From: Nocardiopsis dassonvillei_B | GTDB lineage: Bacteria > Actinomycetota > Actinomycetes > Streptosporangiales > Streptosporangiaceae | Direction: 5' to 3' | Assembly: GCF_964273065.1 (NCBI RefSeq) | Contig: NZ_OZ186815.1 | Coordinates: 1,798,001-1,862,000 of the forward strand | DNA length: 64,000 nt | Shown: piece by piece, positions 26,798 to 34,628 of the stretch | Layout: the number at the start of each line of letters is the position of its first letter | Numbering within the stretch: position 1 is the first letter of the stretch | The notes under the pieces: generated by a model | Databases searched by the model: none | The model's input: only the letters and a program-made list of their open reading frames with translations | What the model was told of the DNA's origin: nothing | Made by a program: the position numbers and the translations under genes

Positions 26798-27967
26798 ATG
26801 GATCTCTACGAATACGAGGCCAAGCAGCTGTTCGGCGAATACGGCGTACCCCTCGTCGCCGGCGAGATCGCCGACACCCCCGCCCGGGCACACGCCCTCG
26901 CCTCCCGCTTCGGCCGCCCGGTGGTGGTGAAGGCCCAGGTCAAGACCGGTGGCCGCGGCAAGGCCGGCGGTGTGAAGGTCGCCGAGGGCCCGGAGGACGC
27001 CCGGGCCGAGGCCGAGCGGATCCTCGGCATGGACATCAAGGGCCACACGGTCCACCGTGTCCTGGTCGAGGAGGCGTCCGACATCGCGGAGGAGTACTAC
27101 TTCTCCTTCCTGCTGGACCGGGCCGAGCGCGGCTTCCTCTCGATCTGCTCCGCCCGGGGCGGCATGGAGATCGAGGAGGTCGCCGAGACGGACCCCGGCG
27201 CGGTGGTGCGCACACCGGTGGGTCCCCCGGGGGTGACGACGGCGCAGGCCCTGGACATCTGCCGGGCCGCCGGAATACCCGAGCACGCCCGCGATGCCGT
27301 CGCGACGGCGATCCGCCGCCTGTGGGACGTCACCGTCGGCGAGGACGCCACGCTCGTCGAGGTCAACCCGCTCGTCCTCACCAGGGACGGCCGCGTCGTC
27401 GCCCTGGACGGCAAGGTCACCCTGGACGGGAACGCCCTGTTCCGGCACCCGGAGCGCCGGGGCTTCGCCGACGCGCACGGCACCGACGGGCTCGAGGCCA
27501 GGGCCGCGGCCAAGGGCCTCAACTACGTCAAGCTCGACGGTGAGGTCGGCATCATCGGCAACGGCGCGGGCCTGGTCATGTCCACCCTGGACGTGGTCGC
27601 CTACGCCGGCGAGGAGCACGGCGGCGTCAAGCCCGCCAACTTCCTCGACATCGGCGGCGGCGCCTCGGCCGAGGTCATGGCCAACGGCCTGGAGATCATC
27701 CTGGGCGACCCCTCGGTCAAGAGCGTGTTCGTCAACGTCTTCGGCGGCATCACCGCCTGCGACGCCGTGGCCAACGGCATCGTCCAGGCCCTGGAACTGC
27801 TCGAGGGCCGCGGCGAGGACGTCTCCAAGCCGCTCGTCGTCCGCCTGGACGGCAACAACGCCGAGCTGGGCCGGCGGATCCTCACCGATCGCGCCCACCC
27901 GGCCGTGCGACAGGTCGACACGATGGACGGCGCCGCCGCGCAGGCCGCCGAGCTCGCGGCGAAGTAG
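26798..27967 (+). CDS. sucC: Succinyl-CoA ligase-type ADP-forming beta subunit
   Basis: A 389-residue ATP-grasp subunit with an ATG start after GGAGGATC. Clear SucC features: MDLYEYEAKQLFGEYGVPLV, VVKAQVKTGGRGKAGGVKVAE, WDVTVGEDATLVEVNPLVLT, and the C-terminal KPANFLDIGGGASAEVM and VNVFGGITACDAVANGI. With the alpha subunit it joins a dicarboxylic acid to CoA using ATP. Its place inside the palindrome-marked island, with an aldehyde dehydrogenase next in the operon, makes it doubtful that this is the TCA-cycle enzyme. A dedicated thiokinase for oxalate or another small dicarboxylate, or a supplier of succinyl-CoA for the CoA-transferase, is possible. Confidence 0.93.
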   Translation: MDLYEYEAKQLFGEYGVPLVAGEIADTPARAHALASRFGRPVVVKAQVKTGGRGKAGGVKVAEGPEDARAEAERILGMDIKGHTVHRVLVEEASDIAEEYYFSFLLDRAERGFLSICSARGGMEIEEVAETDPGAVVRTPVGPPGVTTAQALDICRAAGIPEHARDAVATAIRRLWDVTVGEDATLVEVNPLVLTRDGRVVALDGKVTLDGNALFRHPERRGFADAHGTDGLEARAAAKGLNYVKLDGEVGIIGNGAGLVMSTLDVVAYAGEEHGGVKPANFLDIGGGASAEVMANGLEIILGDPSVKSVFVNVFGGITACDAVANGIVQALELLEGRGEDVSKPLVVRLDGNNAELGRRILTDRAHPAVRQVDTMDGAAAQAAELAAK

Positions 27968-27984
27968 AGGGAGCAACACGAACC

Positions 27985-28929
27985 ATGGCCATCTTCCTCA
28001 CCAAGGACAGCAAGGTCCTCGTCCAGGGCATGACCGGCTCGGAGGGCACCAAGCACACCCGCCGCATGCTCGCCTCGGGCACCAACATCGTGGGCGGCGT
28101 CAACCCGCGCAAGGCCGGCCAGACGGTCGACTTCGACGGCACCGGGGTGCCGGTGTTCGGTTCGGTGGCCGAGGGCATCGACAAGACCGGCGCCGACGTC
28201 ACCGTCATCTTCGTGCCGCCCCGGTTCACCAAGGACGCGGTGATCGAGGCCATCGACGCCTCGATCGGCCTGGCCGTGGTGATCACCGAGGGCGTGCCGG
28301 TGCACGACACCGCCGCGTTCTGGTCCTACGCCCAGAGCAAGGGCAACGCGACCCGGATCATCGGCCCGAACTGCCCGGGCCTGATCACGCCGGGCCAGTC
28401 CAACGCGGGCATCATCCCGGCCACGATCACCAAGCCGGGCCGGATCGGGCTGGTGTCCAAGTCCGGGACGCTGACCTACCAGATGATGTACGAGCTGGCC
28501 GACATCGGGTTCTCCTCGGCGGTGGGCATCGGCGGGGACCCGATCATCGGGACCACGCACATCGACGCGCTGGCGGCGTTCGAGGCCGACCCCGACACCG
28601 ACGTGATCGTGATGATCGGTGAGATCGGCGGGGACGCCGAGGAGCGGGCGGCGGCGTTCATCCGGGAGAACGTGTCCAAGCCCGTGGTGGGCTACGTGGC
28701 GGGTTTCACCGCTCCGGAGGGCAAGACCATGGGCCACGCGGGCGCCATCGTCTCGGGCTCCTCCGGGACGGCCGCCGCGAAGAAGGAGGCGTTGGAGGCC
28801 GCCGGCGTCAAGGTCGGCAAGACCCCCAGCGAAACCGCCGAGCTGGTCCGTGCCCTGGTGGCCGCGACCGCCCCCCGCTCCCGGAAGGAGGAGGGCGCGT
28901 CCACCGGGGCGGTGCCCGCACAACCGTGA
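27985..28929 (+). CDS. sucD: Succinyl-CoA ligase-type alpha subunit
   Basis: A 314-residue CoA-binding subunit, 17 bases after the beta subunit, with GAGGGAGC upstream. The Rossmann CoA-binding start is KVLVQGMTGSEGTKHTRRML. The conserved GPNCPGLITPGQ is present, and the phosphorylated catalytic His is His 251 in TMGHAGAIVSGSSGTAAAKKEAL. The C-terminus carries about 15 extra residues (APRSRKEEGASTGAVPAQP) beyond the usual end. The last codons overlap the next gene by GTGA, so ligase and aldehyde dehydrogenase are translationally coupled. That is unlike a normal TCA-cycle sucCD operon and supports a specialised acyl-CoA function. Confidence 0.93.
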   Translation: MAIFLTKDSKVLVQGMTGSEGTKHTRRMLASGTNIVGGVNPRKAGQTVDFDGTGVPVFGSVAEGIDKTGADVTVIFVPPRFTKDAVIEAIDASIGLAVVITEGVPVHDTAAFWSYAQSKGNATRIIGPNCPGLITPGQSNAGIIPATITKPGRIGLVSKSGTLTYQMMYELADIGFSSAVGIGGDPIIGTTHIDALAAFEADPDTDVIVMIGEIGGDAEERAAAFIRENVSKPVVGYVAGFTAPEGKTMGHAGAIVSGSSGTAAAKKEALEAAGVKVGKTPSETAELVRALVAATAPRSRKEEGASTGAVPAQP

Positions 28930-30482
28930 ACCTCATCGTCGACCCGGCCCTGAGCCGGGACACCCTGTACTCCCGCTGCCGCGCCGTCGCCCCCGAGGCG
29001 TTCGGCGAGCAGCGGACCCGCAACCACTGGGGCGGGCGGTGGCGCGACGACGGCGCTCCGCGCCCCTTCTTCTCCCCCGTCGACGGCGGCGCCTGCGCCG
29101 CCGCCCCCATGCTCGACGGCCCCGCCGCAGCGCACGCCGTGGCCGCCGCCGTGGCGGAGCACCGGCGGTGGAGCCGGGTCCCCCTGGACGAGCGCCGCGC
29201 CCGCGTCACGGCCGCCCTCGGGGCGTGGCGGGAGCACCGGGAGCTGCTGGCCCTGGCCCTGGTGTGGGAGATCGGCAAGCCCTGGCGGCTCGCCCTCCAG
29301 GACGTGGACCGGGCCGTCTCCGGAGTGGAGTGGTACGTCGGGGAGATCGGGCGGATGACCGAAGGCCGCGCCCCGCTGGACGGCCCGGTCAGCAACATCG
29401 CCAGCTGGAACTACCCCATGAGCGTGCTGGCGCACGCGATGTGCGTCCAGGCCCTGGCCGGGAACGCCGTCATCGCCAAGACGCCCACCGACGGCGGACT
29501 GGTGTGCCTGACCCTGGCGACCGCCCTGGCCGTCCGGGAGGGCCTGCCCTTCACCCTGGTGAGCGGCTCGGGCCGGAGCCTGTCCCCCGCCCTGGTGCGC
29601 GGCCCGGAGATCGGCTGCGTCTCCTTCGTCGGCGGCCGGGACACCGGCGGCCGTGTCGCCGCCGACCTGGCCGACCTGGACCGCCCGCACATCCTGGAAC
29701 AGGAGGGGCTCAACTGCTGGGGTGTGTGGGAGTACTCGGACTGGGAGACGCTCTCGGGGCAGATCCGCCGCACCTTCGACTACGCCAAGCAGCGCTGCAC
29801 CGCCTACCCGCGCTTCGTCGTCCAGCGCGACCGGTTCTCCGACTTCCTCGCCGCGTACCTGGCCGCGGTGTCCTCCGTGCGCTTCGGGCACCCCCTGGCG
29901 GTGGAGTCGCCGGGCGACCCGCTCCCCGAGCTGGACTTCGGCCCCCTCATCGGCGCCGCCAAGGCCGAGGAGCTGGACGCGCAGGTGGACGAGGCGATCC
30001 GGGGCGGCGCGGTGCCCCTGTACCGGGGCTCCACGGCCGACGCCCTGCTGGTCCCCGGCCAGGACGCCGGGGCCTACATGGCGCCCGTGGCGCTGCTGGA
30101 CCCGCCGCGCTCCTCGCCGCTCTTCCACGCCGAGCCCTTCGGCCCGGTCGACACGATCGTGCCGGTGGACACCGAGGCCGAACTGCTGGCCGCGCTCAAC
30201 GTCAGCAACGGCGCCCTGGTGGCCACGCTGTCGTGCGACGACACCGGTACCGCCGAGCGGCTCGCGGCCGAGGTGCGCGCCTTCAAGGTCGGGATCAACC
30301 GTCCGCGGTCGCGCGGGGACCGGGAGGAGCTCTTCGGCGGCTGGGGCCGGTCCTGGCGGGGCGCGTTCGTCGGCGGGGAGCTGCTGGTGCGCGCGGTCAC
30401 CCGGGGCCCGGAGGGCGAGCGCCTCCCCGGCAACTTCCCGCGCCGCACCCTGCACCCCGAGGAGGAACTCGCGGGGAGGTGA
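28926..30482 (+). CDS. Aldehyde dehydrogenase superfamily protein, possibly CoA-acylating
   Basis: A 518-residue protein whose GTG start overlaps the sucD-like stop. ALDH landmarks: SNIASWNYPMSVLAHAMCVQALAGNAVIAKTPTDG (residues 156-190), SFVGGRDTGGRVAADLADL, and the catalytic Cys 291 in YAKQRCTAYPRFVVQ. The usual Glu motif ELGG is changed to EQEGLNCWGVWEYSDW, so the active-site loop is divergent. The C-terminal part (SSPLFHAEPFGPVDTIVPV, LFGGWGRSWRGAFVGGELLV) is family-typical. Coupled to a ligase that makes acyl-CoA, it could reduce that acyl-CoA to an aldehyde (for example oxalyl-CoA to glyoxylate) or run in reverse. The substrate is inferred from context only. Confidence 0.82.
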   Translation: MNLIVDPALSRDTLYSRCRAVAPEAFGEQRTRNHWGGRWRDDGAPRPFFSPVDGGACAAAPMLDGPAAAHAVAAAVAEHRRWSRVPLDERRARVTAALGAWREHRELLALALVWEIGKPWRLALQDVDRAVSGVEWYVGEIGRMTEGRAPLDGPVSNIASWNYPMSVLAHAMCVQALAGNAVIAKTPTDGGLVCLTLATALAVREGLPFTLVSGSGRSLSPALVRGPEIGCVSFVGGRDTGGRVAADLADLDRPHILEQEGLNCWGVWEYSDWETLSGQIRRTFDYAKQRCTAYPRFVVQRDRFSDFLAAYLAAVSSVRFGHPLAVESPGDPLPELDFGPLIGAAKAEELDAQVDEAIRGGAVPLYRGSTADALLVPGQDAGAYMAPVALLDPPRSSPLFHAEPFGPVDTIVPVDTEAELLAALNVSNGALVATLSCDDTGTAERLAAEVRAFKVGINRPRSRGDREELFGGWGRSWRGAFVGGELLVRAVTRGPEGERLPGNFPRRTLHPEEELAGR

Positions 30483-30534
30483 TCCCCGCGCCCGGTCCGT
30501 GCCCCCGCGGCGCCACGCGAGGGGCGCGGACCGG

Positions 30535-30572
30535 CCGATCGCCCGTCGGCGCAGGCGCCGGCGGGCGATCGG
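30535..30572. terminator. Bidirectional hairpin between ALDH and fdhD
   Basis: CCGATCGCCCGTCGGCGC / GCGCCGGCGGGCGATCGG, an 18-base stem with one G-T type mismatch, between the convergent aldehyde dehydrogenase and fdhD genes. Confidence 0.75.
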
Positions 30573-30628
30573 AACGTTGTCGGGCCCGGTCCGTGCGGGG
30601 GGCTGGAAGGCACGGTCCGGACCCGCGT

Positions 30629-31510
30629 CTACGGCTTCGGACCGCCGGATCCCCCCGGGGCCGTCAAAGGCGCGATCAACACCTCATCCAGGAGGATCCG
30701 TTGCCGCCCGGCGTAGACGTTCATGGAGGAGCCCCTCAGGAACCCGACGAGGGTCATCCCCGCCTCGGCGGCCAGGTCGACCGCGAGGGAGGACGGGGCG
30801 GAGACGGCGGCGAGCACCGGGATGCCCGCCATCCAGGCCTTCTGCACCAGCTCGAAGGAGGCGCGGCCCGAGACCATCAGGATGTGCCCGCGCAGGGGCA
30901 CGAGGTTCTCGCGCAGGGCCCAGCCGACGACCTTGTCGACGGCGTTGTGCCGGCCCACGTCCTCGCGCAGCACGACGAGTTCGCCCTCGGCCGTGAACAG
31001 GCCGGCCGCGTGCAGTCCGCCGGTGCGGTCGAAGACCCGCTGGGCGCGGCGCAGCCGGTCGGGCAGCTCCACCAGGGTGGCGACCGCGACCCGGGCCCCG
31101 TCCCCGGCCACCGACCAGGCGGCCTGGGTGCGCACCGCGTCCAGGCTGGCCTTGCCGCACAGTCCGCAGGAGGACGTGGTGTAGAAGTTGCGCTCCAGGG
31201 AGGTGTCGGGGGCGGGGACGTGGGCGGCCAGGGTCACGTCGAGGACGTTGTAGGTGTTGGAGCCGTCCTCGGTGGCCCCGGCGCAGTAGCGGATCGCCAG
31301 CAGGTCGTCCGCGCCGCGGACCACCCCCTCGCCCACCAGGAACCCGGCGGCCAGGTCGAAGTCGTGTCCGGGCGTGCGCATCGTCACGGTGAGCGGGTCG
31401 CCGTCGATACGGACCTCCAGGGGCTCCTCGGCGACGAGCGTGTCGACGCGCTCGCTCGGTACGCCCTCCCTGATGCGCAGAACCCGCTCCCGGGTGGTCA
31501 CACGTCCCAT
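30629..31510 (-). CDS. fdhD: Formate dehydrogenase accessory sulfurtransferase FdhD
   Basis: A 293-residue protein needed to sulfurate the molybdenum cofactor of formate dehydrogenase. The reactive CxxC is in NFYTTSSCGLCGKASLDAVR (Cys 115 and Cys 118). Other family blocks: MRTPGHDFDLAAGFLVGEGV, LVVLREDVGRHNAVDKVVGWAL, LMVSGRASFELVQKAWMAGIPVLAAVSAPSSLAVDLA. It is 52 bases downstream of the iron-sulfur subunit of the dehydrogenase and on the same strand, so it is probably the last gene of that operon. Its presence supports identification of the neighbouring molybdoenzyme as a true formate dehydrogenase. Confidence 0.95.
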   Translation of the reverse strand: MGRVTTRERVLRIREGVPSERVDTLVAEEPLEVRIDGDPLTVTMRTPGHDFDLAAGFLVGEGVVRGADDLLAIRYCAGATEDGSNTYNVLDVTLAAHVPAPDTSLERNFYTTSSCGLCGKASLDAVRTQAAWSVAGDGARVAVATLVELPDRLRRAQRVFDRTGGLHAAGLFTAEGELVVLREDVGRHNAVDKVVGWALRENLVPLRGHILMVSGRASFELVQKAWMAGIPVLAAVSAPSSLAVDLAAEAGMTLVGFLRGSSMNVYAGRQRILLDEVLIAPLTAPGGSGGPKP

Positions 31511-31562
31511 GGCGCCCTCGACTCCTTTCGCCGGGTTCCCGCAGACCGCTTCCGCATCCGAC

Positions 31563-32504
31563 TCAGCCGTCCCCTCGCTGCTGGACGTGCTGGAAGCCGA
31601 ACCGCCCCTTGACGCAGAGGTTGCCGTGGGTCACCGGGTTGTCGTGCGGGGAGGTGACCTTCACGATGTCGTTGTCCTGTACGTGCAGCGTCACGTTACA
31701 GCCAACGCCGCAGTAGGTACATACCGTGGTCGTCCGGGTCTGGCGCTCCTCGTCCCAGGTGCCCTCCCGCCGCATCTCGAACTCCGTGGTGAAGGACAGC
31801 GCGCCGGTGGGGCAGACCTCGACGCAGTTGCCGCAGTACACGCAGGCCGAGTCCGGCAGGGCCACGTCGTGCTCGGTGGAGATCCTGGCGTCGAACCCGC
31901 GGCCGGCCACGCCGATCGCGAAGGTGTTCTGCCACTGGTCCCCGCAGGCGTCGACGCACTTGTAGCAGGTGATGCACTTGGAGTAGTCCCGGACGTACAG
32001 GTCGTTGTCGATCTTGGCGGGCTGCTCGACGGTGGCCGCCGCGGACCCGTCCCCCGCCTCGTGCGCGCCCGCGTGGCGGGCGTCGCGCGCGCCCAGCGGG
32101 GCGGGTTCGGCACGCGGTCCGAACCGCTCCGGGTCGGCGCCGTAGCGCTCCGACCACTCCGGCACGCCGGGCGTGGTGGACAGGTCCACCGAGGAGGCCA
32201 GGAGTTCCAGGACCAGCTTGCGGCTGTGCCGCACGCGCTCGGAGTCGGTGGCCACGCCCATCCCCGGCTCCAGGACCCGGGAGCAGGCCGGGGCCAGGGT
32301 CCGGGCGCCCTCGATCTCCACGACGCACACCCGGCAGGCGTTGCGCGGGGTGAGGGTGTCGCCGTAGCAGAGGGTGGGGATCTCCTCCCCGAGTTCGGCG
32401 CAGGCCTGGAGGATGGTGGTCCCCTCGGGGACCCGGACCTCCCGGCCGTCGATGGTCGCGTCGATGAGGCGGCGGGGCGGGGCGAGCCGTACGGGAATCG
32501 TCAT
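31563..32504 (-). CDS. Formate dehydrogenase iron-sulfur subunit (NuoG-like N-terminal half of the alpha subunit)
   Basis: A 313-residue protein starting in an ATGA overlap with the NuoEF-like gene, after AGGAGG. It carries a [2Fe-2S] site (Cys 46, 57, 60, 74), two [4Fe-4S] sites (Cys 177, 180, 183, 187 and Cys 221, 224, 227, 231) and the molybdopterin-oxidoreductase Fe4S4 domain (Cys 262, 265, 269, 297, then Lys in LCVKGRFGF). In FdsA-type formate dehydrogenases these are the N-terminal part of one long alpha subunit that continues into the Mo domain. Here the chain stops after GRFGFQHVQQRGDG, exactly where the catalytic domain would begin, and that domain is encoded separately at 34629-36584. 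The segment between the 2Fe-2S and 4Fe-4S domains is Ala/Gly-rich and disordered. Confidence 0.92.
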   Translation of the reverse strand: MTIPVRLAPPRRLIDATIDGREVRVPEGTTILQACAELGEEIPTLCYGDTLTPRNACRVCVVEIEGARTLAPACSRVLEPGMGVATDSERVRHSRKLVLELLASSVDLSTTPGVPEWSERYGADPERFGPRAEPAPLGARDARHAGAHEAGDGSAAATVEQPAKIDNDLYVRDYSKCITCYKCVDACGDQWQNTFAIGVAGRGFDARISTEHDVALPDSACVYCGNCVEVCPTGALSFTTEFEMRREGTWDEERQTRTTTVCTYCGVGCNVTLHVQDNDIVKVTSPHDNPVTHGNLCVKGRFGFQHVQQRGDG

Positions 32505-34450
32505 CGGTCCTCCTGGGTGGCGGTCGTGGCGGCGGCCGTCTCCGGGAAGAGGCCGAGTCGGTCGATGGCGGACTCCACCGCGTTCCAGGCGGTCTGTCCG
32601 AGGCCGCAGATGGACGCGTCGCGCATCGCGCGGCCGACCTCCCGCAGCAGCGGCACCTCGGTCTCCGGGGGCGCGCCCCGGGTGAGCCTGATCAGCGACT
32701 CCTCCTGGCGCACGGTGCCGACCCGGCAGGGGACGCACTGCCCGCAGGACTCGTCGCGGAAGAACGCGGCCACCCGCACCAGGGTCGCGGGCAGGTCGCA
32801 GGTGTCGTCCAGGACGAGCACCACGCCCGAGCCGAGGGTGGCGCCGGCCTCCCTGGCACCCTCGAACGTCAGGGGGATGTCCGTCTCGTCCCCCCGGACG
32901 AAGGCGCCGGCGGCGCCGCCCAGGAGCACGGCCCGCACGGTCCGGCCCTCGTGCGGGCCCCCGGCGGCCTCGATGAGGTCGCCGAGGGTGGCCCCGAAGG
33001 GCAGCTCGTACAGGCCCGGGCGGCGCACCGCGCCCGAGAGGCAGAACAGCTTGGTGCCGGTGGAGGCGCCGGTACCGACGCGGGCGTAGGCGGGACCGCC
33101 CCCCAGGAGGATCGGCAGGACGTTGACCAGGGTCTCGACGTTGTTGACGGTGGTCGGTTTGCCGAACAGCCCCTTCTCCACGGGGAAGGGCGGCTTGGTG
33201 CGCGGCTCCCCCCGCAGGCCTTCGATGGAGCCGAAGATCGCGGTCTCCTCACCGCATATGTAGGCGCCCGCGCCGCGGCGGATCTCGATGTCGAAGGACT
33301 GTCCCGAGCCCATGATGTCGTCGCCGAGCAGCCCCCTGCCGCGGGCCGTCGCGATGGCGTTCTCCATGTGGCCCAGGGCCCGGGGGTACTCGCCGCGGAT
33401 GTAGAGGTAGCCCAGGCGGGCGCCCACCGCCAGTCCGGCGATGGTCATCGCCTCGACGAGGGAGTAGGGGTCCCCCTCCATGATGACCCGGTCCTTGAAG
33501 GTGCCCGGTTCGCTCTCGTCGGCGTTGCAGACCAGGTAGTGGGGGGTGTCGGGCTGCTCCGCCGTGGCCCGCCACTTGCGCCCGGTCGGGAAGGCGGCGC
33601 CGCCCCGGCCGACGAGCCCGGAGTCGGCCACCTCGCGGACGACCCCGGCGGGCCCCAGCTCCAGGGCCCGGCGCAGGGCGCTGTAGCCGCCCTCGGCGCG
33701 GTAGTCGTCGAGGCTGAGCGGGTCGACGCGGCCGATCCGCCGGAGCAGGACGTGCCGGGGGTCCCCGGCGTCGGGGACCGCGGCGGCCGGCGGCGGCTCG
33801 GGATGGGCCCCGGACGGGGGGAGCGCGGAGAAGGTCGTGGCCGCCGCCCCGTGCTCCCCGTTCTCCGACGGCTCCGCCTCCGGGGGGCCGGGTGCGGTGA
33901 GGGCGTCGAGGGCGGCCGCGTCCGCGGGGGCGGCCAGCGCGTAGCGGGGAGGCGCGCCCGCCTCCAGGGCCAGGGCGGCGGGGGCCCGCTCGCACACGCC
34001 CAGGCAGGGGCTCTCGTGCCAGGCCGCGTCCCCGGTCCCCTCTCCCGGAGGTCCCAGGCGCTCGGTGAGCCGCTCGCGCAGCCCGGCGGCCCCCGAGGCG
34101 GCGCAGGCTATGTCGGTGCACAGGTGGACGACCCGGCGGGGCCGCTCGTGCAGGGCGAACATGGCGTAGAAGGTGGCCACGGCGTAGGCCTCCGCCGGGG
34201 GCACGGTCAGCCTGCGGCAGATGTGGCCCAGGGCGCCCCGGCTGATCCAGCCGACCCGGTCGTTGACCGCGTGGAGTGCGGGCAGCAGCAGGTCCCGTCG
34301 CTCGCGCGCCCGGTGCCCGCCGCTGGCGGAGCGCAGGTCCTCGTCGGTGCGTGCGCCTCCGTCCCAGGAGGACTCCGGAGGGCCCAGGAGCGCCTCGATC
34401 GCTTCGCGCTCGGCCGCGGTGGGGGGTTCGTCCAGGATCCGCAGGTCCAC
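32501..34450 (-). CDS. NuoE-NuoF fusion: NADH-side subunit of formate dehydrogenase
   Basis: A 649-residue fusion. Residues 1-160 are NuoE/FdsG-like with the [2Fe-2S] ligands Cys 111, 116, 149 and 153 (VHLCTDIACAASG, ESPCLGVCERAP). A disordered Pro/Ala/Glu linker spans about 165-230. Residues 235-640 are NuoF/FdsB-like: the FMN/NADH glycine loops GLVGRGGAAFPTGRKW and RRGAGAYICGEETAIFGSIEGL, and the [4Fe-4S] ligands Cys 569, 572, 575 and 615 (SCGQCVPCRVG ... SICGLGQ). It passes electrons from formate oxidation to NAD+. In many bacteria the two parts are separate genes. The ATGA overlap with the iron-sulfur subunit shows they are made together. A copy of the shared palindrome lies 38 bases upstream. 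Confidence 0.93.
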   Translation of the reverse strand: MDLRILDEPPTAAEREAIEALLGPPESSWDGGARTDEDLRSASGGHRARERRDLLLPALHAVNDRVGWISRGALGHICRRLTVPPAEAYAVATFYAMFALHERPRRVVHLCTDIACAASGAAGLRERLTERLGPPGEGTGDAAWHESPCLGVCERAPAALALEAGAPPRYALAAPADAAALDALTAPGPPEAEPSENGEHGAAATTFSALPPSGAHPEPPPAAAVPDAGDPRHVLLRRIGRVDPLSLDDYRAEGGYSALRRALELGPAGVVREVADSGLVGRGGAAFPTGRKWRATAEQPDTPHYLVCNADESEPGTFKDRVIMEGDPYSLVEAMTIAGLAVGARLGYLYIRGEYPRALGHMENAIATARGRGLLGDDIMGSGQSFDIEIRRGAGAYICGEETAIFGSIEGLRGEPRTKPPFPVEKGLFGKPTTVNNVETLVNVLPILLGGGPAYARVGTGASTGTKLFCLSGAVRRPGLYELPFGATLGDLIEAAGGPHEGRTVRAVLLGGAAGAFVRGDETDIPLTFEGAREAGATLGSGVVLVLDDTCDLPATLVRVAAFFRDESCGQCVPCRVGTVRQEESLIRLTRGAPPETEVPLLREVGRAMRDASICGLGQTAWNAVESAIDRLGLFPETAAATTATQEDR

Positions 34451-34488
34451 GCTCGATCACCTCGTCTCACTGTGTGACAGCTCACAGT

Positions 34489-34504
34489 ATTCTGTATACA
34501 AAGA
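34489..34504. promoter_or_regulatory. Shared palindromic operator, copy 4 (NuoEF-FeS-fdhD operon)
   Basis: ATTCTGTATACAAAGA, 38 bases upstream of the NuoE-NuoF start. It has the core CTGTATACA; extra half-site-like CACAGTAT and ACTGTGTGACAG elements lie just inside. Confidence 0.65.
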
Positions 34505-34628
34505 ACGGTAGGATGCGATCGGGATTTCGGCAACCCTCCTCATCACCCGAATTCCCCCGGTCCCCGCGGGGACCGGACCGGGCCGCCTCCGTCCAGGGGC
34601 TGGGGAGGCGGCCCGGCGGGCGGGCCGG

